NCBI GenBank assembly: GCA_963169635.1
Contig: CAUJDL010000041.1
Location: forward strand, 87,624 to 151,623
Direction: 5' to 3'
Source of the DNA: Bacteroidota bacterium
GTDB lineage: Bacteria > Bacteroidota > Bacteroidia > Chitinophagales > Chitinophagaceae
Length of the DNA stretch: 64,000 bases
The translations under genes were made by a program, and so were the position numbers. Positions 7,776 to 17,422 of this stretch are shown here, one piece after another; the stretch's first letter is position 1, and every line of letters starts with the position of its first letter. The notes under the pieces are model-generated. The model saw only the letters and a list, made by a program, of their open reading frames with translations, was not told where the DNA came from and searched no databases.

Positions 7776-9383
7776 TTATAAAACAATATTTTGCAATAAA
7801 GAGCTTTTATTAGGATAGTCAGTATTAAAATGTAAGCCTCTACTTTCTTTTCTAAACTCTGCAGCTTTTACAATAAGATAACCTGTTGTTATAAGATTTC
7901 TTAACTCACATAGCTGAGGAGATACTTTAGTAGAACGATATAATTGCTCTGTTTCTTCAAACAATAAATCTAATCGTTTCATAGCTCTTGCCAAACGTAC
8001 ATTTGTTCTTACAATACCTACATAATCGCTCATTATTTGTTGAAGTTCTTTAAAACTTTGTGTAATTAAAATCATTTCTTTGGGTTCTGTAGTTCCTTTT
8101 GTGTTCCAATCTGGTATAGTAATATTGTCAATATTTTTTTGTAAAGTTTGATAATGATTACTAACATGTAAAAAAGCTCTATGGGCAAAAACCATTGCTT
8201 CTAATAAGCTATTACTTGCTAAACGATTAGCACCATGTAAACCTGTACTTGCACATTCGCCACATGCATATAAATTTTGAATAGAGGTACAAGCATTTTC
8301 ATCTGTTTTAATTCCACCACAACTATAATGTGCAGCTGGTGCAACAGGAATTAGATGTTGAATAACATCTATACCAATACTTAAACATTTTTCATAAATG
8401 TTTGGAAAGTGATGAATAAATTTTTCTTTTTCAAAATGGCGACAGTCTAAATAAACATATTCTGTACCTGTACGCTTCATTTCGCTATCAATAGCTCTGG
8501 CAACAATATCTCTTGGTGCAAGGTCTTTTCTGCTATCATATTTTTCCATAAAAGCCTCACCATGTTTATTGCGTAAAATACCACCATCGCCACGAACAGC
8601 TTCTGTAATAAGAAAAGAAGGAGATACTCCAGGTTCGTATAATGCTGTTGGATGAAATTGTATAAACTCCATATTTTCTATTCGTCCTTTTGCACGATAA
8701 ACCATTGCAATGCCATCGCCTGTTGCAATTTTAGGATTGGTTGTTGCTCTGTATGTTTGACCACAACCTCCTGTAGCTAATAATGTAATATTGCTAGTAA
8801 TTTTTTCTACTTCATTAGTATTAAGGTTTAATACATATACACCATAGCAGGTAATATTTAAAGTAGATTTTGTAACCAAAAAGCCTAAATGATGTTGTGT
8901 AATAATATCTAAAACAAAACAATGATGAATGATAGAAATATTTTTTGTTTTAGCTACTGTTTGTAATAATGCTCTTTCAATTTCATTGCCTGTAACATCT
9001 TTATGATGCAGAATTCTAAATTCGCTATGACCTCCTTCTTTACCTAAAGCATAAGCACCTTTTTCGTCTTTATCAAACCGAGTACCATATTCAATAATTT
9101 CTTTAATTCTATCTGGTCCTTCTTTAACTACAATTTCTACTACATTTTTATTACACAAACCATCACCAGCAATTAATGTATCTTCAATATGTTTTTCAAA
9201 ACTGTCTTTAGCTTCGTTCCAAACACCAGCTACACCACCCTGTGCATATTTAGTATTAGTTTCTTCGGCTGTATTAGTTTTAGTAATTACAGTAACTTTT
9301 TTATCAGGAAATTGATTAGCTACTTTTAAAGCATAAGTTAATCCAGCAATACCACTACCAATTACTAAAAAATCTGTTTGCAT
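7776..9383 (-). CDS. nadB: L-aspartate oxidase
   Basis: FAD enzyme that oxidises L-aspartate to iminoaspartate, the first step of de novo NAD synthesis. The 535-residue length is normal. The dinucleotide-binding GSGIAGL is at residues 9-15 and the FAD/substrate motif NTKYAQGGVAGVW at 43-55. There is also HPTALYEPG, RGDGGILRN, and the active-site segment HYSCGGIKT, followed by the C-terminal helical domain of the fumarate reductase/succinate dehydrogenase family. nadA and nadC are not in the window. It has its own promoter and a downstream gap before the SET cassette, so it is probably not co-regulated with it. Confidence 0.95.
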   Translation of the reverse strand: MQTDFLVIGSGIAGLTYALKVANQFPDKKVTVITKTNTAEETNTKYAQGGVAGVWNEAKDSFEKHIEDTLIAGDGLCNKNVVEIVVKEGPDRIKEIIEYGTRFDKDEKGAYALGKEGGHSEFRILHHKDVTGNEIERALLQTVAKTKNISIIHHCFVLDIITQHHLGFLVTKSTLNITCYGVYVLNLNTNEVEKITSNITLLATGGCGQTYRATTNPKIATGDGIAMVYRAKGRIENMEFIQFHPTALYEPGVSPSFLITEAVRGDGGILRNKHGEAFMEKYDSRKDLAPRDIVARAIDSEMKRTGTEYVYLDCRHFEKEKFIHHFPNIYEKCLSIGIDVIQHLIPVAPAAHYSCGGIKTDENACTSIQNLYACGECASTGLHGANRLASNSLLEAMVFAHRAFLHVSNHYQTLQKNIDNITIPDWNTKGTTEPKEMILITQSFKELQQIMSDYVGIVRTNVRLARAMKRLDLLFEETEQLYRSTKVSPQLCELRNLITTGYLIVKAAEFRKESRGLHFNTDYPNKSSLLQNIVL

Positions 9384-9402
9384 AATGAATAATTAAAGAC
9401 AA

Positions 9403-9410
9403 CAAAAATA
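9403..9410 (-). promoter_or_regulatory. nadB promoter -7 element
   Basis: TATTTTTG on the minus strand, matching TAnnTTTG, 19 bases upstream of the nadB ATG. Confidence 0.5.
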
Positions 9411-9469
9411 ATTATTTGTAAATGAAAAGGCTTTTATAAATTAAGAAGTCATATAGTAATGGTGCAAAT

Positions 9470-9499
9470 AAAAAAGGCTGCTATTTAGCAGCCTTTTTT
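9470..9499 (-). terminator. Terminator of the T9SS cargo gene
   Basis: Perfect stem aaaaaaggctgct (9470-9482) with agcagcctttttt (9487-9499) around an attt loop, immediately downstream of the gene ending at 9517. It ends in a T-run on both strands. Confidence 0.8.
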
Positions 9500-9516
9500 A
9501 AAGATAAGTATTTAAA

Positions 9517-10680
9517 CTATTGTTTAATAAATTGTACTGAACTTCTATTGCCATTATTATTAAATACAGCAATATAATTACCACTTAAAAGTTTGCTAAC
9601 ATCTACAGTTGTTTGTGTAGCACCATCTTTTACATTAATATTTAAAACGCTTCTACCATCTAAAGTAGTAATTCTTAAAAATGCATTATCAGTTGCTTTT
9701 TCATGAGATAAAGTAGCAACATTTCTTACAGGGTTAGGATATACATCTAACTTAACAGTTTGTTTACCATTTAAACTTACTATTTTGCTGTATTTATAAG
9801 AACCATCTTTATCAATCATTTTTAAACGATAGTAAACAATACCATTAAAATCGTTAGTATAGCTATAGTTATTTACTTTATTGTTATTAGCAGCTACAAA
9901 ACCTATTTTATTAAATTCTGTACCATTAGTACTTTTTTCAATTTCAAAACCAGCAACATTTACTTCATCTGTAGTTGCCCAGTTTAATTGAGCTTTATTA
10001 TTAATTGCAGAAGCAGTAAATGAGTTAAGTGTTAAAGGAGCTATAGCAATACCACCAATATAAACATTATCTATTCTTGAAGTACCTGTAGAAGCAATTG
10101 CACTTCCATTAATTGCAGTACTACCTGTATTTAAAGTAAATCTAATATAAATAAAAGGTTGATCATTTAAAGCTGTTATACTACTTAAGTCTAAAGTACG
10201 TGTAGAAACAGGTTTATAAGTTCCAGCACTCCATGAATCATTAGCAATATCATAAGGACCACCAGGTGCATCTGTAAAAGAAGCACCATCTGTACTATAT
10301 TGTACTTTAAAAGTTTTTGGACCAGTATTACTACCCATTTGATCCCAAACTAAAGTAATAGAATTATAACCGGTAGTGCTAACTTTAAATTGCCAATAAT
10401 CATCTGCAGCCCAACCATTACCACTTGCACTATTGCTAGAACCATTGCCTGCAGGTGTGCTCCATGTAGATGTAGCAGCTGCATGTAATGCAGAAAATAC
10501 TGAACCAGTAACTAAAGCACCAGAATCTGCAACTACATCACCAGTAGATACTGTAAAAGAAGTTCCTGCAGCTGCTGAAAAATCTAATGCTTCAAAGTTC
10601 CAACGTGCAATAACAGTTTGTGCATTGATGCCTGTATATAAAATACAAGAAAGAAAGAAAAGGGTAAATAATTTTTTCAT
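9517..10680 (-). CDS. Secreted protein with type IX sorting domain
   Basis: Exported protein of 387 residues with no recognised enzymatic domain. An N-terminal signal peptide (MKKLFTLFFLSCILYTGINAQ) is followed by a beta-sandwich-like region (about 25-210, rich in Ser, Thr and Gly). Next comes a fibronectin-like segment (about 215-300: LNWATTDEVNVAGFEIEKS, YYRLKMIDKDG), and the C-terminus is a type A sorting domain of the Por/type IX secretion system (VYPNPVRN ... GNYIAVFNNNG ... VQFIKQ, about 313-387). It should be carried to the cell surface or outside by T9SS. It ends in TAG and is followed by a strong terminator. The function is unknown; adhesion or a sugar-binding role is possible. Confidence 0.85.
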   Translation of the reverse strand: MKKLFTLFFLSCILYTGINAQTVIARWNFEALDFSAAAGTSFTVSTGDVVADSGALVTGSVFSALHAAATSTWSTPAGNGSSNSASGNGWAADDYWQFKVSTTGYNSITLVWDQMGSNTGPKTFKVQYSTDGASFTDAPGGPYDIANDSWSAGTYKPVSTRTLDLSSITALNDQPFIYIRFTLNTGSTAINGSAIASTGTSRIDNVYIGGIAIAPLTLNSFTASAINNKAQLNWATTDEVNVAGFEIEKSTNGTEFNKIGFVAANNNKVNNYSYTNDFNGIVYYRLKMIDKDGSYKYSKIVSLNGKQTVKLDVYPNPVRNVATLSHEKATDNAFLRITTLDGRSVLNINVKDGATQTTVDVSKLLSGNYIAVFNNNGNRSSVQFIKQ

Positions 10681-10810
10681 ATTTTAATAGTTTAAGTTTT
10701 GCAAAATAAGAATTTTTTACATATTCAGCAGATTATTTTTGAGTAAATTTAATATACAATTAATATTGAAAGACTTCAATTCTTATCTTCATAGCTTTAA
10801 ATACTTATAA

Positions 10811-13288
10811 ATGAGGCTTGTATTAAATATATTTATTTTTTTATTGCTCTTATCTTCTTCTGCAATTTATGCTCAAAAAACTGCTACTTTAACAGGCAAA
10901 GTGGTAGATGAAGACCACAAACCTCTTACCAACGTTAGTATTGAATTATTAGGAAAAAAGCAAGGTACTATTACAAACGATACTGGGTTTTTTAAAATAA
11001 TTATTCCCTCCAATAAAGTAGTAAGTTTAATTTTTTCATATACAGGCTATGTGCCTATTCAAAAAAATATCATACTAAATACAAATGAAATTGAGTTTAT
11101 TACTATTCGTTTAAAAAAAGATACGTCTAAACTAAAAGAGGTAGAAGTAAAAGATAATAGAAGAAGAAGAGAAAGTGGCTCTGTACAAATAGATCCTTCA
11201 AAAGCAGGTGTTAATCCTTCGCCAATACAAGGTATAGAGCAGTTAATAAAAATTTTTGTTGGTAGTAATAATGAACTTACATCACAATACTCTGTACGTG
11301 GTGGTAGTTACGATGAAAATTTAATTTATGTAAATGATTTTGAAGTTTTTCGTCCTTATTTAATTCGTAATGGACAACAAGAAGGTTTAAGTTTTATAAA
11401 TCCAGAATTAACCAATAGTGTTAAGTTTTATAATGGAGGATTTCAATCAAAATATGGCGATAAAATGAGTAGTGTTTTAGATATTACTTATAAAAAACCT
11501 AAAAAATTTGGTGGCTCTACTTATATAGGATTGTTAGAGCAAGGCTTTCATTTAGAAGGAACTACAGCAAAAAATAAATTTACTTATTTAATAGGTGTAA
11601 GAAATAGAAGTAACAGAAATTTATTAAGTAGTCAGGAAACTAAAGGAAATTATATTCCATCATCATCAGATGTTCAAGCTCTTTTAAATTATAAACTAAA
11701 TAGTAAATGGGAGGTAGAATTATTTGGCAACTTATCTGCAACGAAATTTACTTTAGTACCAGAAGAAAGTAAATTATCCAGCTCTGTATTCTCTCCTTTT
11801 TATACAGCAAATTTTGGGTTAGATATTTATTTTGATGGAAAAGAAAAAGATGCATATACAACAAATTTTATAGGTGTATCAACTACTTATCAACCTAATA
11901 AAAACCTTAGATTAAAATGGATGTTAAGTCGTTTTAATAACAACGAAAAAGAAAATATAGATATTACAGGAGCTTATCTTTTTGGCGATAGAGATTTTGA
12001 TAAAGGCAGTAGTACTTATGGTTTAATCAGCAATCCTTTAGGTGCAGGATTATTTCAAAACTATGCAAGAAACAATTTAAATATTACAGTTTGGGATGCA
12101 GGACATAAAGGAAGCTTAAACAAAGGAAATCATTTTATACAATGGGGTGGTAACATACAAAAACAATATATAGATGATAAACTAAATGAATGGGAATATA
12201 CTGATAGTGCAGGTTATGCACTGCCTTATACATTAACAAGCTTACAACTAAATAAAGTATTAAAAGGTGCTACAAGATTAAATGTTACAAGAATTAGTGG
12301 TTATATACAAGACAATATTCAATTTAAAAATAATACAGATTTTACTTTACAAGCTGGCTTACGTTTTAATTATAACGATTTAAATAAAGAGTTTTTTCTT
12401 TCACCAAGAGTTAGCTTTTCTTTTATACCACAAAGCAAAAAAGATTTAGTAGTTAAAGGTGCTGTTGGCATGTATTATCAACCACCATTTTATAGAGAGT
12501 TAAGAAGGTATGATGGCAGTTTAAATACAAATTTAAAAGCACAAAAAAGTTGGCAAGTGAGTGCAGGGTTAGATTATAATTTTACTATGTTTCAACGACC
12601 TGCAAGAATTACAACTGAAGCATATTATAAAAATTTATGGAATGTAGTACCTTACGATATTGATAATGTAAGACTAAGATATTTTGGCGAAAACGAAGCC
12701 AAAGCTTATGCTGTAGGTATTGAAACAAGGCTTTATGGCGAACTTGTAAAAGATGCAGAAAGTTGGATAAGCTTTGGTATTATGAATACAAAAGAAAATT
12801 TAAATAATGATACCTACTATCAATACACTTTAGATAATAACAACAAACCAATTGATAGCTCTTTAGTAAATGTAGGATGGTTAAGAAGACCAACTGATAG
12901 ACTGATAACTTTTGGTATGTTTTTTCAAGATTATTTAAGTACCAATAAGCATATAAAATTTTATATGAATACTTTGTATGGTAGTAATTTGCCTTACAAT
13001 ATTCCTGGAAGTATTAAATATAGAAATGCTTTAATTATAGAGCCTTATATACGTGTAGATATTGGTTTAAGTGCATTACTATTACAACCAGAAAAACAGA
13101 ATAGAAGAAGCTATAGCCCCTTTAGAAATTTTGAAAGTATTTGGGCTAGCTTAGAAATTTTTAATTTAATAGACAGACCTAATACAATTAGTTACTTACT
13201 AATAAAAGATTTTCAAAACAACACATTTGCAATGCCTAACAGGCTTACACCAAGACTAATAAATTTAAAAATTGTAGCTAAATGGTAA
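10811..13288 (+). CDS. TonB-dependent outer-membrane receptor
   Basis: Outer-membrane beta-barrel of 825 residues importing an unknown ligand with TonB energy. It has a signal peptide (to about residue 22, IYAQ) and a CarboxypepD_reg-like domain (about 24-110: TLTGKVVDEDHKPLTNVSIEL). The plug domain follows (about 130-230: QYSVRGGSYDENLIYVNDFEV, GGFQSKYGDKMSSVLDI), then the barrel to the C-terminal LKIVAKW. No SusD lipoprotein gene follows, so it is not a classical Sus pair. The next gene is convergent and only 4 bp away, leaving no room for a separate terminator. A siderophore, vitamin or peptide receptor are all possible. Confidence 0.9.
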   Translation: MRLVLNIFIFLLLLSSSAIYAQKTATLTGKVVDEDHKPLTNVSIELLGKKQGTITNDTGFFKIIIPSNKVVSLIFSYTGYVPIQKNIILNTNEIEFITIRLKKDTSKLKEVEVKDNRRRRESGSVQIDPSKAGVNPSPIQGIEQLIKIFVGSNNELTSQYSVRGGSYDENLIYVNDFEVFRPYLIRNGQQEGLSFINPELTNSVKFYNGGFQSKYGDKMSSVLDITYKKPKKFGGSTYIGLLEQGFHLEGTTAKNKFTYLIGVRNRSNRNLLSSQETKGNYIPSSSDVQALLNYKLNSKWEVELFGNLSATKFTLVPEESKLSSSVFSPFYTANFGLDIYFDGKEKDAYTTNFIGVSTTYQPNKNLRLKWMLSRFNNNEKENIDITGAYLFGDRDFDKGSSTYGLISNPLGAGLFQNYARNNLNITVWDAGHKGSLNKGNHFIQWGGNIQKQYIDDKLNEWEYTDSAGYALPYTLTSLQLNKVLKGATRLNVTRISGYIQDNIQFKNNTDFTLQAGLRFNYNDLNKEFFLSPRVSFSFIPQSKKDLVVKGAVGMYYQPPFYRELRRYDGSLNTNLKAQKSWQVSAGLDYNFTMFQRPARITTEAYYKNLWNVVPYDIDNVRLRYFGENEAKAYAVGIETRLYGELVKDAESWISFGIMNTKENLNNDTYYQYTLDNNNKPIDSSLVNVGWLRRPTDRLITFGMFFQDYLSTNKHIKFYMNTLYGSNLPYNIPGSIKYRNALIIEPYIRVDIGLSALLLQPEKQNRRSYSPFRNFESIWASLEIFNLIDRPNTISYLLIKDFQNNTFAMPNRLTPRLINLKIVAKW

Positions 13289-13292
13289 GGGT

Positions 13293-14432
13293 TTATAAAT
13301 AACTTAGCCACCAATCTTTTCTACGTTGTTTTAACTGCATAAACCAATAACAAGGATAATACAATGCAGCAACAATAAATATCCATGCTATATATACAGT
13401 AGATAAATTAGTACCCCAGGTAAATGTTTCTTTTTTAAATATTGTTTGCATAATATACAATCCTATTAATGAAGAAGCATGAATTAAAAAGAGATGTAGT
13501 ATATAATAGAAGAAAGGTACTTTGCCATAAACCTTAATTATTTGTGTAGCTTTATTTTGTACATTTTCTAATAATGCTAAAGCAATAAAAGCAATACCCA
13601 GTGTCATTAATAAAAATAATAATGATGGAGGATATTTGGTACAATTGATGAAAGATAAAAATGTTTTAATATCACTATCTTGTTTAATCCAAATATTTAA
13701 ATCGCCATAAACATTATTATATCTAATTAAAACAAAAAATAACAAACAAGTAATTCCTAAAACATACATTATTTTTTTACGAGCATCAACTGTTAATTTA
13801 TATAATGTACCAAACCAAAAGCCAACAGCCATTACACCTAACCAAGGAATTAAAGGATATAATGTACCAATATATTTTTCATTTGCATATTCAAAAAATT
13901 GTTGTTCGTGCAAAACAGCCCAAACAAATTTTAAGTTGCCAAAACTTTCTGCATGTATATTATCAAAAGCATTATGGCTTATTATCATTATTAAACCTAT
14001 TAAGCCAATATAAATTGGTGGTAAGAAAATTAATAATGCTAAAAAAATCATACTACAACCAATAGCCCAAATAACTTGTAAGCCAATAAATGAAAATGTA
14101 ATATCAAAACTCCAAGCAAAGCCTATAACAAATATTTCTATAAATATTAACCATATACCTCTGGTAAATAAAAATTGGGCAGCTTGTTTTTTGGTTTTTC
14201 CTTTTTGTAAAAATAAGTAAGCACTAGTACCAGCAAGAAACACAAAAATTGGGGCACAGAAATGAGTAATCCATCTTGTAAAAAATAATGCTGTATTGGT
14301 TTTTGTTAAGTCTAATGGGTCGTAAGAAATTGTATTAAAAAAGTCTCTTGTATGGTCTAAGGCCATTATAATCATTACAATGCCACGAAGTATATCAATA
14401 GATTGTATTCTTGATGATGTGGATGGCTGCAT
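13293..14432 (-). CDS. Membrane acyltransferase, heparan-alpha-glucosaminide N-acetyltransferase type
   Basis: Polytopic membrane protein of 379 residues with about 9-10 hydrophobic segments. The start RIQSIDILRGIVMIIMALDHTRDFF is the diagnostic motif of the HGSNAT catalytic domain and related DUF1624/YeiB-like proteins, in which the conserved DILRG and DHxRDF residues lie at the active site. These proteins transfer acetyl or similar groups across the membrane to sugars or lipids; the substrate here is unknown. It stands convergent to the TonB receptor and upstream of obg. Confidence 0.8.
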   Translation of the reverse strand: MQPSTSSRIQSIDILRGIVMIIMALDHTRDFFNTISYDPLDLTKTNTALFFTRWITHFCAPIFVFLAGTSAYLFLQKGKTKKQAAQFLFTRGIWLIFIEIFVIGFAWSFDITFSFIGLQVIWAIGCSMIFLALLIFLPPIYIGLIGLIMIISHNAFDNIHAESFGNLKFVWAVLHEQQFFEYANEKYIGTLYPLIPWLGVMAVGFWFGTLYKLTVDARKKIMYVLGITCLLFFVLIRYNNVYGDLNIWIKQDSDIKTFLSFINCTKYPPSLLFLLMTLGIAFIALALLENVQNKATQIIKVYGKVPFFYYILHLFLIHASSLIGLYIMQTIFKKETFTWGTNLSTVYIAWIFIVAALYYPCYWFMQLKQRRKDWWLSYL

Positions 14433-14484
14433 TTGCTAAAATTAATCATACTTAAAAATTTTAGCCAAATAATTTTATCAATGG

Positions 14485-15492
14485 TTAAGTAGTAGTTGGT
14501 TTATTTAAAATTTTCCAGAGTGCATCTTTCAATTCTGTTAAGCCTGTTTGTGTAACAGAAGAAATAAATAAATGAGGAATATTTTTAGGCAATTCTTTTT
14601 TAATTTCTTTTTTCAGTTCATCATCAAGCATATCGCTTTTGCTGATAGCTATTAAAATATCTTTATGTAATAATTCAGGATTATATTCTTTTAATTCATT
14701 TAATAAAATATTAAACTCATTTTTATGATGTAGGCTATCAGCTGGAATAATAAAAAGCAAACAACTATTTCTTTCAATATGTCTTAAAAATCTATGACCT
14801 AAACCTTTGCCTTCTGCAGCTCCTTCTATAATTCCTGGTAAGTCTGCAATACAAAAACTTTTATCATCTCTATATTGTACTATACCTAATTGAGGAGTAA
14901 GTGTAGTAAAAGCATAGTTAGCAATTTTAGGTTTAGCAGCAGTGATTACACTTAATAAAGTAGATTTCCCAGCATTAGGAAAACCCACCAAACCTACATC
15001 TGCCAATACTTTCAGCTCTAATTGTTTCCAACCTTCTACACCTTCTTCTCCTGGTTGTGCATGTTCAGGAACTTGATTTGTTGGTCTAGCAAAATGCTGA
15101 TTACCTAAACCACCACGACCACCTTTTAACCAAACAATCTCTTGTTTATCTTCTAAAATTTCTGCTTCTATTTTTCCTGATTCTTCATCTTTAGCAATAG
15201 TGCCTAAGGGTACTTCAATAATTATATCATCGCCATCTTTTCCTGTACAATTACTGCCACTTCCATTTTCTCCATTTTTGGCTAATACATTTTTGTAATA
15301 GCGTAAATGAAGTAAAGTCCAAAGTTGTGCATTGCCTTTTAAAATTATATGACCTCCTCTACCTCCATCACCTCCATCTGGTCCACCTTTTGCAGTTAAT
15401 TTATTACGCATAAAATGTTTTGCACCAGCACCACCATGCCCACTTCTACAAAAAATTCTTATTTGGTCTATAAAATTATTTTTTTCAGACAC
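14485..15492 (-). CDS. obgE: Obg-family GTPase
   Basis: Essential GTPase linked to assembly of the large ribosomal subunit and stress control. The glycine-rich Obg fold is at 4-158 ([12 protein letters not shown]), followed by the G domain: GFPNAGKST (G1, 170-178), the TTL switch [26 protein letters not shown] (G3 and following), and ISKSD in the NKxD position. The C-terminal OCT domain is absent, so the protein is 335 residues, as in many Bacteroidota. It starts with GTG at 15492 (MSEKNNF). The pdhC-like gene lies upstream and is separated by a terminator. Confidence 0.94.
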   Translation of the reverse strand: MSEKNNFIDQIRIFCRSGHGGAGAKHFMRNKLTAKGGPDGGDGGRGGHIILKGNAQLWTLLHLRYYKNVLAKNGENGSGSNCTGKDGDDIIIEVPLGTIAKDEESGKIEAEILEDKQEIVWLKGGRGGLGNQHFARPTNQVPEHAQPGEEGVEGWKQLELKVLADVGLVGFPNAGKSTLLSVITAAKPKIANYAFTTLTPQLGIVQYRDDKSFCIADLPGIIEGAAEGKGLGHRFLRHIERNSCLLFIIPADSLHHKNEFNILLNELKEYNPELLHKDILIAISKSDMLDDELKKEIKKELPKNIPHLFISSVTQTGLTELKDALWKILNKPTTT

Positions 15493-15515
15493 TTGATATA
15501 ATTTTTATTATAGTA

Positions 15516-15547
15516 AAAACGACTTCATTTATTAATGAAATCGTTTT
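15516..15547 (-). terminator. Terminator downstream of the E2 gene
   Basis: Stem aaaacgacttcat (15516-15528) with atgaaatcgtttt (15535-15547), one mismatch, 6-base loop. On the minus strand it follows the E2 stop at 15579 and is followed by a T-run. It lies before obg. Confidence 0.65.
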
Positions 15548-15578
15548 AAAAAATTGTTCTTTAAAAAAAGAAAATAAA

Positions 15579-17186
15579 TTAAAGCATCATTCTTAAAGGC
15601 TCTTCTAATAAGCTTTTAAGTGTTTGTAAAAATGCAGATCCTGTAGCACCATCTACAACTCTATGATCGCAACTTAAAGTAACTTTCATAACATTACCTG
15701 CTACAATAGTACCATTTTTAACAACTGGTACTTGTGCAATACCACCAACAGCTAAAATACAAGCATCTGGAGGATTGATAATTGCAGTAAACTCTTCTAT
15801 ACCAAACATACCTAAATTGCTAATAGTAAAAGTATTGCCTTCCCAATCGGATGGTTGTAATTTTTTGTCTTTTGCTTTTTGTGCATAATCTTTTACTTGT
15901 GCAGCAATTTGTGTTAGGCTTAATGTATCTGCATAGCGTACTACAGGTACTAATAAACCTTCATCTACAGCTACAGCAACACCAATATGTATATGATGAT
16001 TAAAACGAATTTTATCGCCTAACCAACTACTATTTACTTTAGGATGTTGTTTTAATGCAATTGCAGTAGCTTTTAAAACTAAATCGTTAAAGCTAATTTT
16101 TGTTTTACCATCTGCATTTAATCTTGTACGTGCAGCAACTGCTTCATCCATATCTATACTCATAGTAAGATAAAAATGTGGTGCTGCAAATTTGCTTTCT
16201 GCTAATCTTTTAGCAATTACTTTACGCATTTGGCTTACTGGTACTTCATCAAAACTTTCTGTACCACTAGTTATTGGTGCAGCAATTGTAGTTGCTACTT
16301 GTGTAGTGTTAGTTGCAGCAATTGTTGATGGAGTATAAGCATCTACATCTGCTTTAATTATTCTTCCATTATCGCCACTACCTTTTACATATTTTAAATC
16401 AACACCTTTTTCTTGAGCTATTTTTTTAGCTAATGGCGATGCAATAACTCTTCCTTCATTAACTACTGTTACTGAAGTTGTAATAGGTTCTGCTGTTGTA
16501 GTATTACTTGTTTGTGGTGTAGCAATATTTGTACTTGCTTTTGTACCATCATTTTTTACAGCATTAATAATGGTATTTATATCTGTTCCTTGTTTGCCTA
16601 TAATACAAAGCAAATCATTTACTAAAATTTTTTCTCCTGCATTAGCACCTTGATATAGTAAAGTTCCTTCTTTATAACTTTCTAATTCAAGTGTTGCTTT
16701 ATCAGTTTCTATTTCTGCTAAAATATCTCCTTTTTTTACGGTATCGCCAATATTTTTTTGCCAACTTGCAATAACGCCTTCTGTCATTGTATCACTTAAA
16801 CGAGGCATTAATACTACTTCATCAAAGCTTTTACTTTCTGTTGCTGCTGCTTGTTCTTGTATTGGTGTAGTTGTTGTTGCTACTGCTGGTTCAGTTGTTA
16901 CATTATTTGCATTTGATTGTTTTGTAAATAATGCACTAATATCTTCTCCTTTATTACCAATGATAGCTAATAAATCATTCACTAATAATTTACCACCATT
17001 AGGTGCACCAATATGTAGTAATGTTCCTTGCTGATAACTCTCTAATTCTAATGTTGCTTTATCAGTTTCTATTTCTGCTAAAACATCTCCTTTATTTACT
17101 GAATCACCCACTTGTTTATGCCATGCAGCAATAACACCTTCTGTCATTGTATCGCTTAAACGAGGCATTAAAATAACTTCTGCCAT
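15579..17186 (-). CDS. pdhC: Dihydrolipoamide acyltransferase (E2), probably pyruvate dehydrogenase
   Basis: E2 core of a 2-oxoacid dehydrogenase complex. From the chosen ATG (MAEVILMPRL; the frame stays open to a TTG at 17204) it has 535 residues. Two lipoyl domains (about 1-78 and 122-198) each carry ETDKATLE, so the lipoylated lysines are K43 and K163. A peripheral subunit-binding domain follows at about 246-283 (VIASPLAKKIAQEKG), then the catalytic domain with DHRVVDG near 507-513. MPRLSDTMTEG starts are typical of pyruvate dehydrogenase E2. Linkers are rich in Thr and Ala. The E1 and E3 genes are not adjacent. The lipoate ligase at 35065-36045 may supply its cofactor. Confidence 0.92.
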   Translation of the reverse strand: MAEVILMPRLSDTMTEGVIAAWHKQVGDSVNKGDVLAEIETDKATLELESYQQGTLLHIGAPNGGKLLVNDLLAIIGNKGEDISALFTKQSNANNVTTEPAVATTTTPIQEQAAATESKSFDEVVLMPRLSDTMTEGVIASWQKNIGDTVKKGDILAEIETDKATLELESYKEGTLLYQGANAGEKILVNDLLCIIGKQGTDINTIINAVKNDGTKASTNIATPQTSNTTTAEPITTSVTVVNEGRVIASPLAKKIAQEKGVDLKYVKGSGDNGRIIKADVDAYTPSTIAATNTTQVATTIAAPITSGTESFDEVPVSQMRKVIAKRLAESKFAAPHFYLTMSIDMDEAVAARTRLNADGKTKISFNDLVLKATAIALKQHPKVNSSWLGDKIRFNHHIHIGVAVAVDEGLLVPVVRYADTLSLTQIAAQVKDYAQKAKDKKLQPSDWEGNTFTISNLGMFGIEEFTAIINPPDACILAVGGIAQVPVVKNGTIVAGNVMKVTLSCDHRVVDGATGSAFLQTLKSLLEEPLRMML

Positions 17187-17367
17187 AATAAAAAAATTAC
17201 ACAATTAATTTTTAGAGCCGTGAAAATACATCAAATTAAAATTGTGGCAAGTATTACGATGTATTTTATTGTATAATTCAATCATTTTATATAAAAATTG
17301 GTATTATAATGAGTTTTATTTAACTACTATTTTTAAAAATTACCCTATAAAACCTTCGTTGTATAAA

Positions 17368-17399
17368 TTGGTATATACCAGTATAATCTTTTACTTTCG
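17368..17399 (+). promoter_or_regulatory. Promoter of the FAH-family gene
   Basis: TTG at 17368-17370, a 21-base spacer, then TACTTTCG at 17392-17399, one base from TAnnTTTG; the ATG is at 17423. The variant TTCG ending recurs at several promoters in this window. Confidence 0.55.
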
Positions 17400-17422
17400 C
17401 AACACTTAAAACTTTATGAGCA

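Noticed and set aside
15579..17186. Tandem repeat in the E2 gene as a mobile or assembly artefact
   Set aside because: The repeated segments are two genuine lipoyl domains, which is common in pyruvate dehydrogenase E2.
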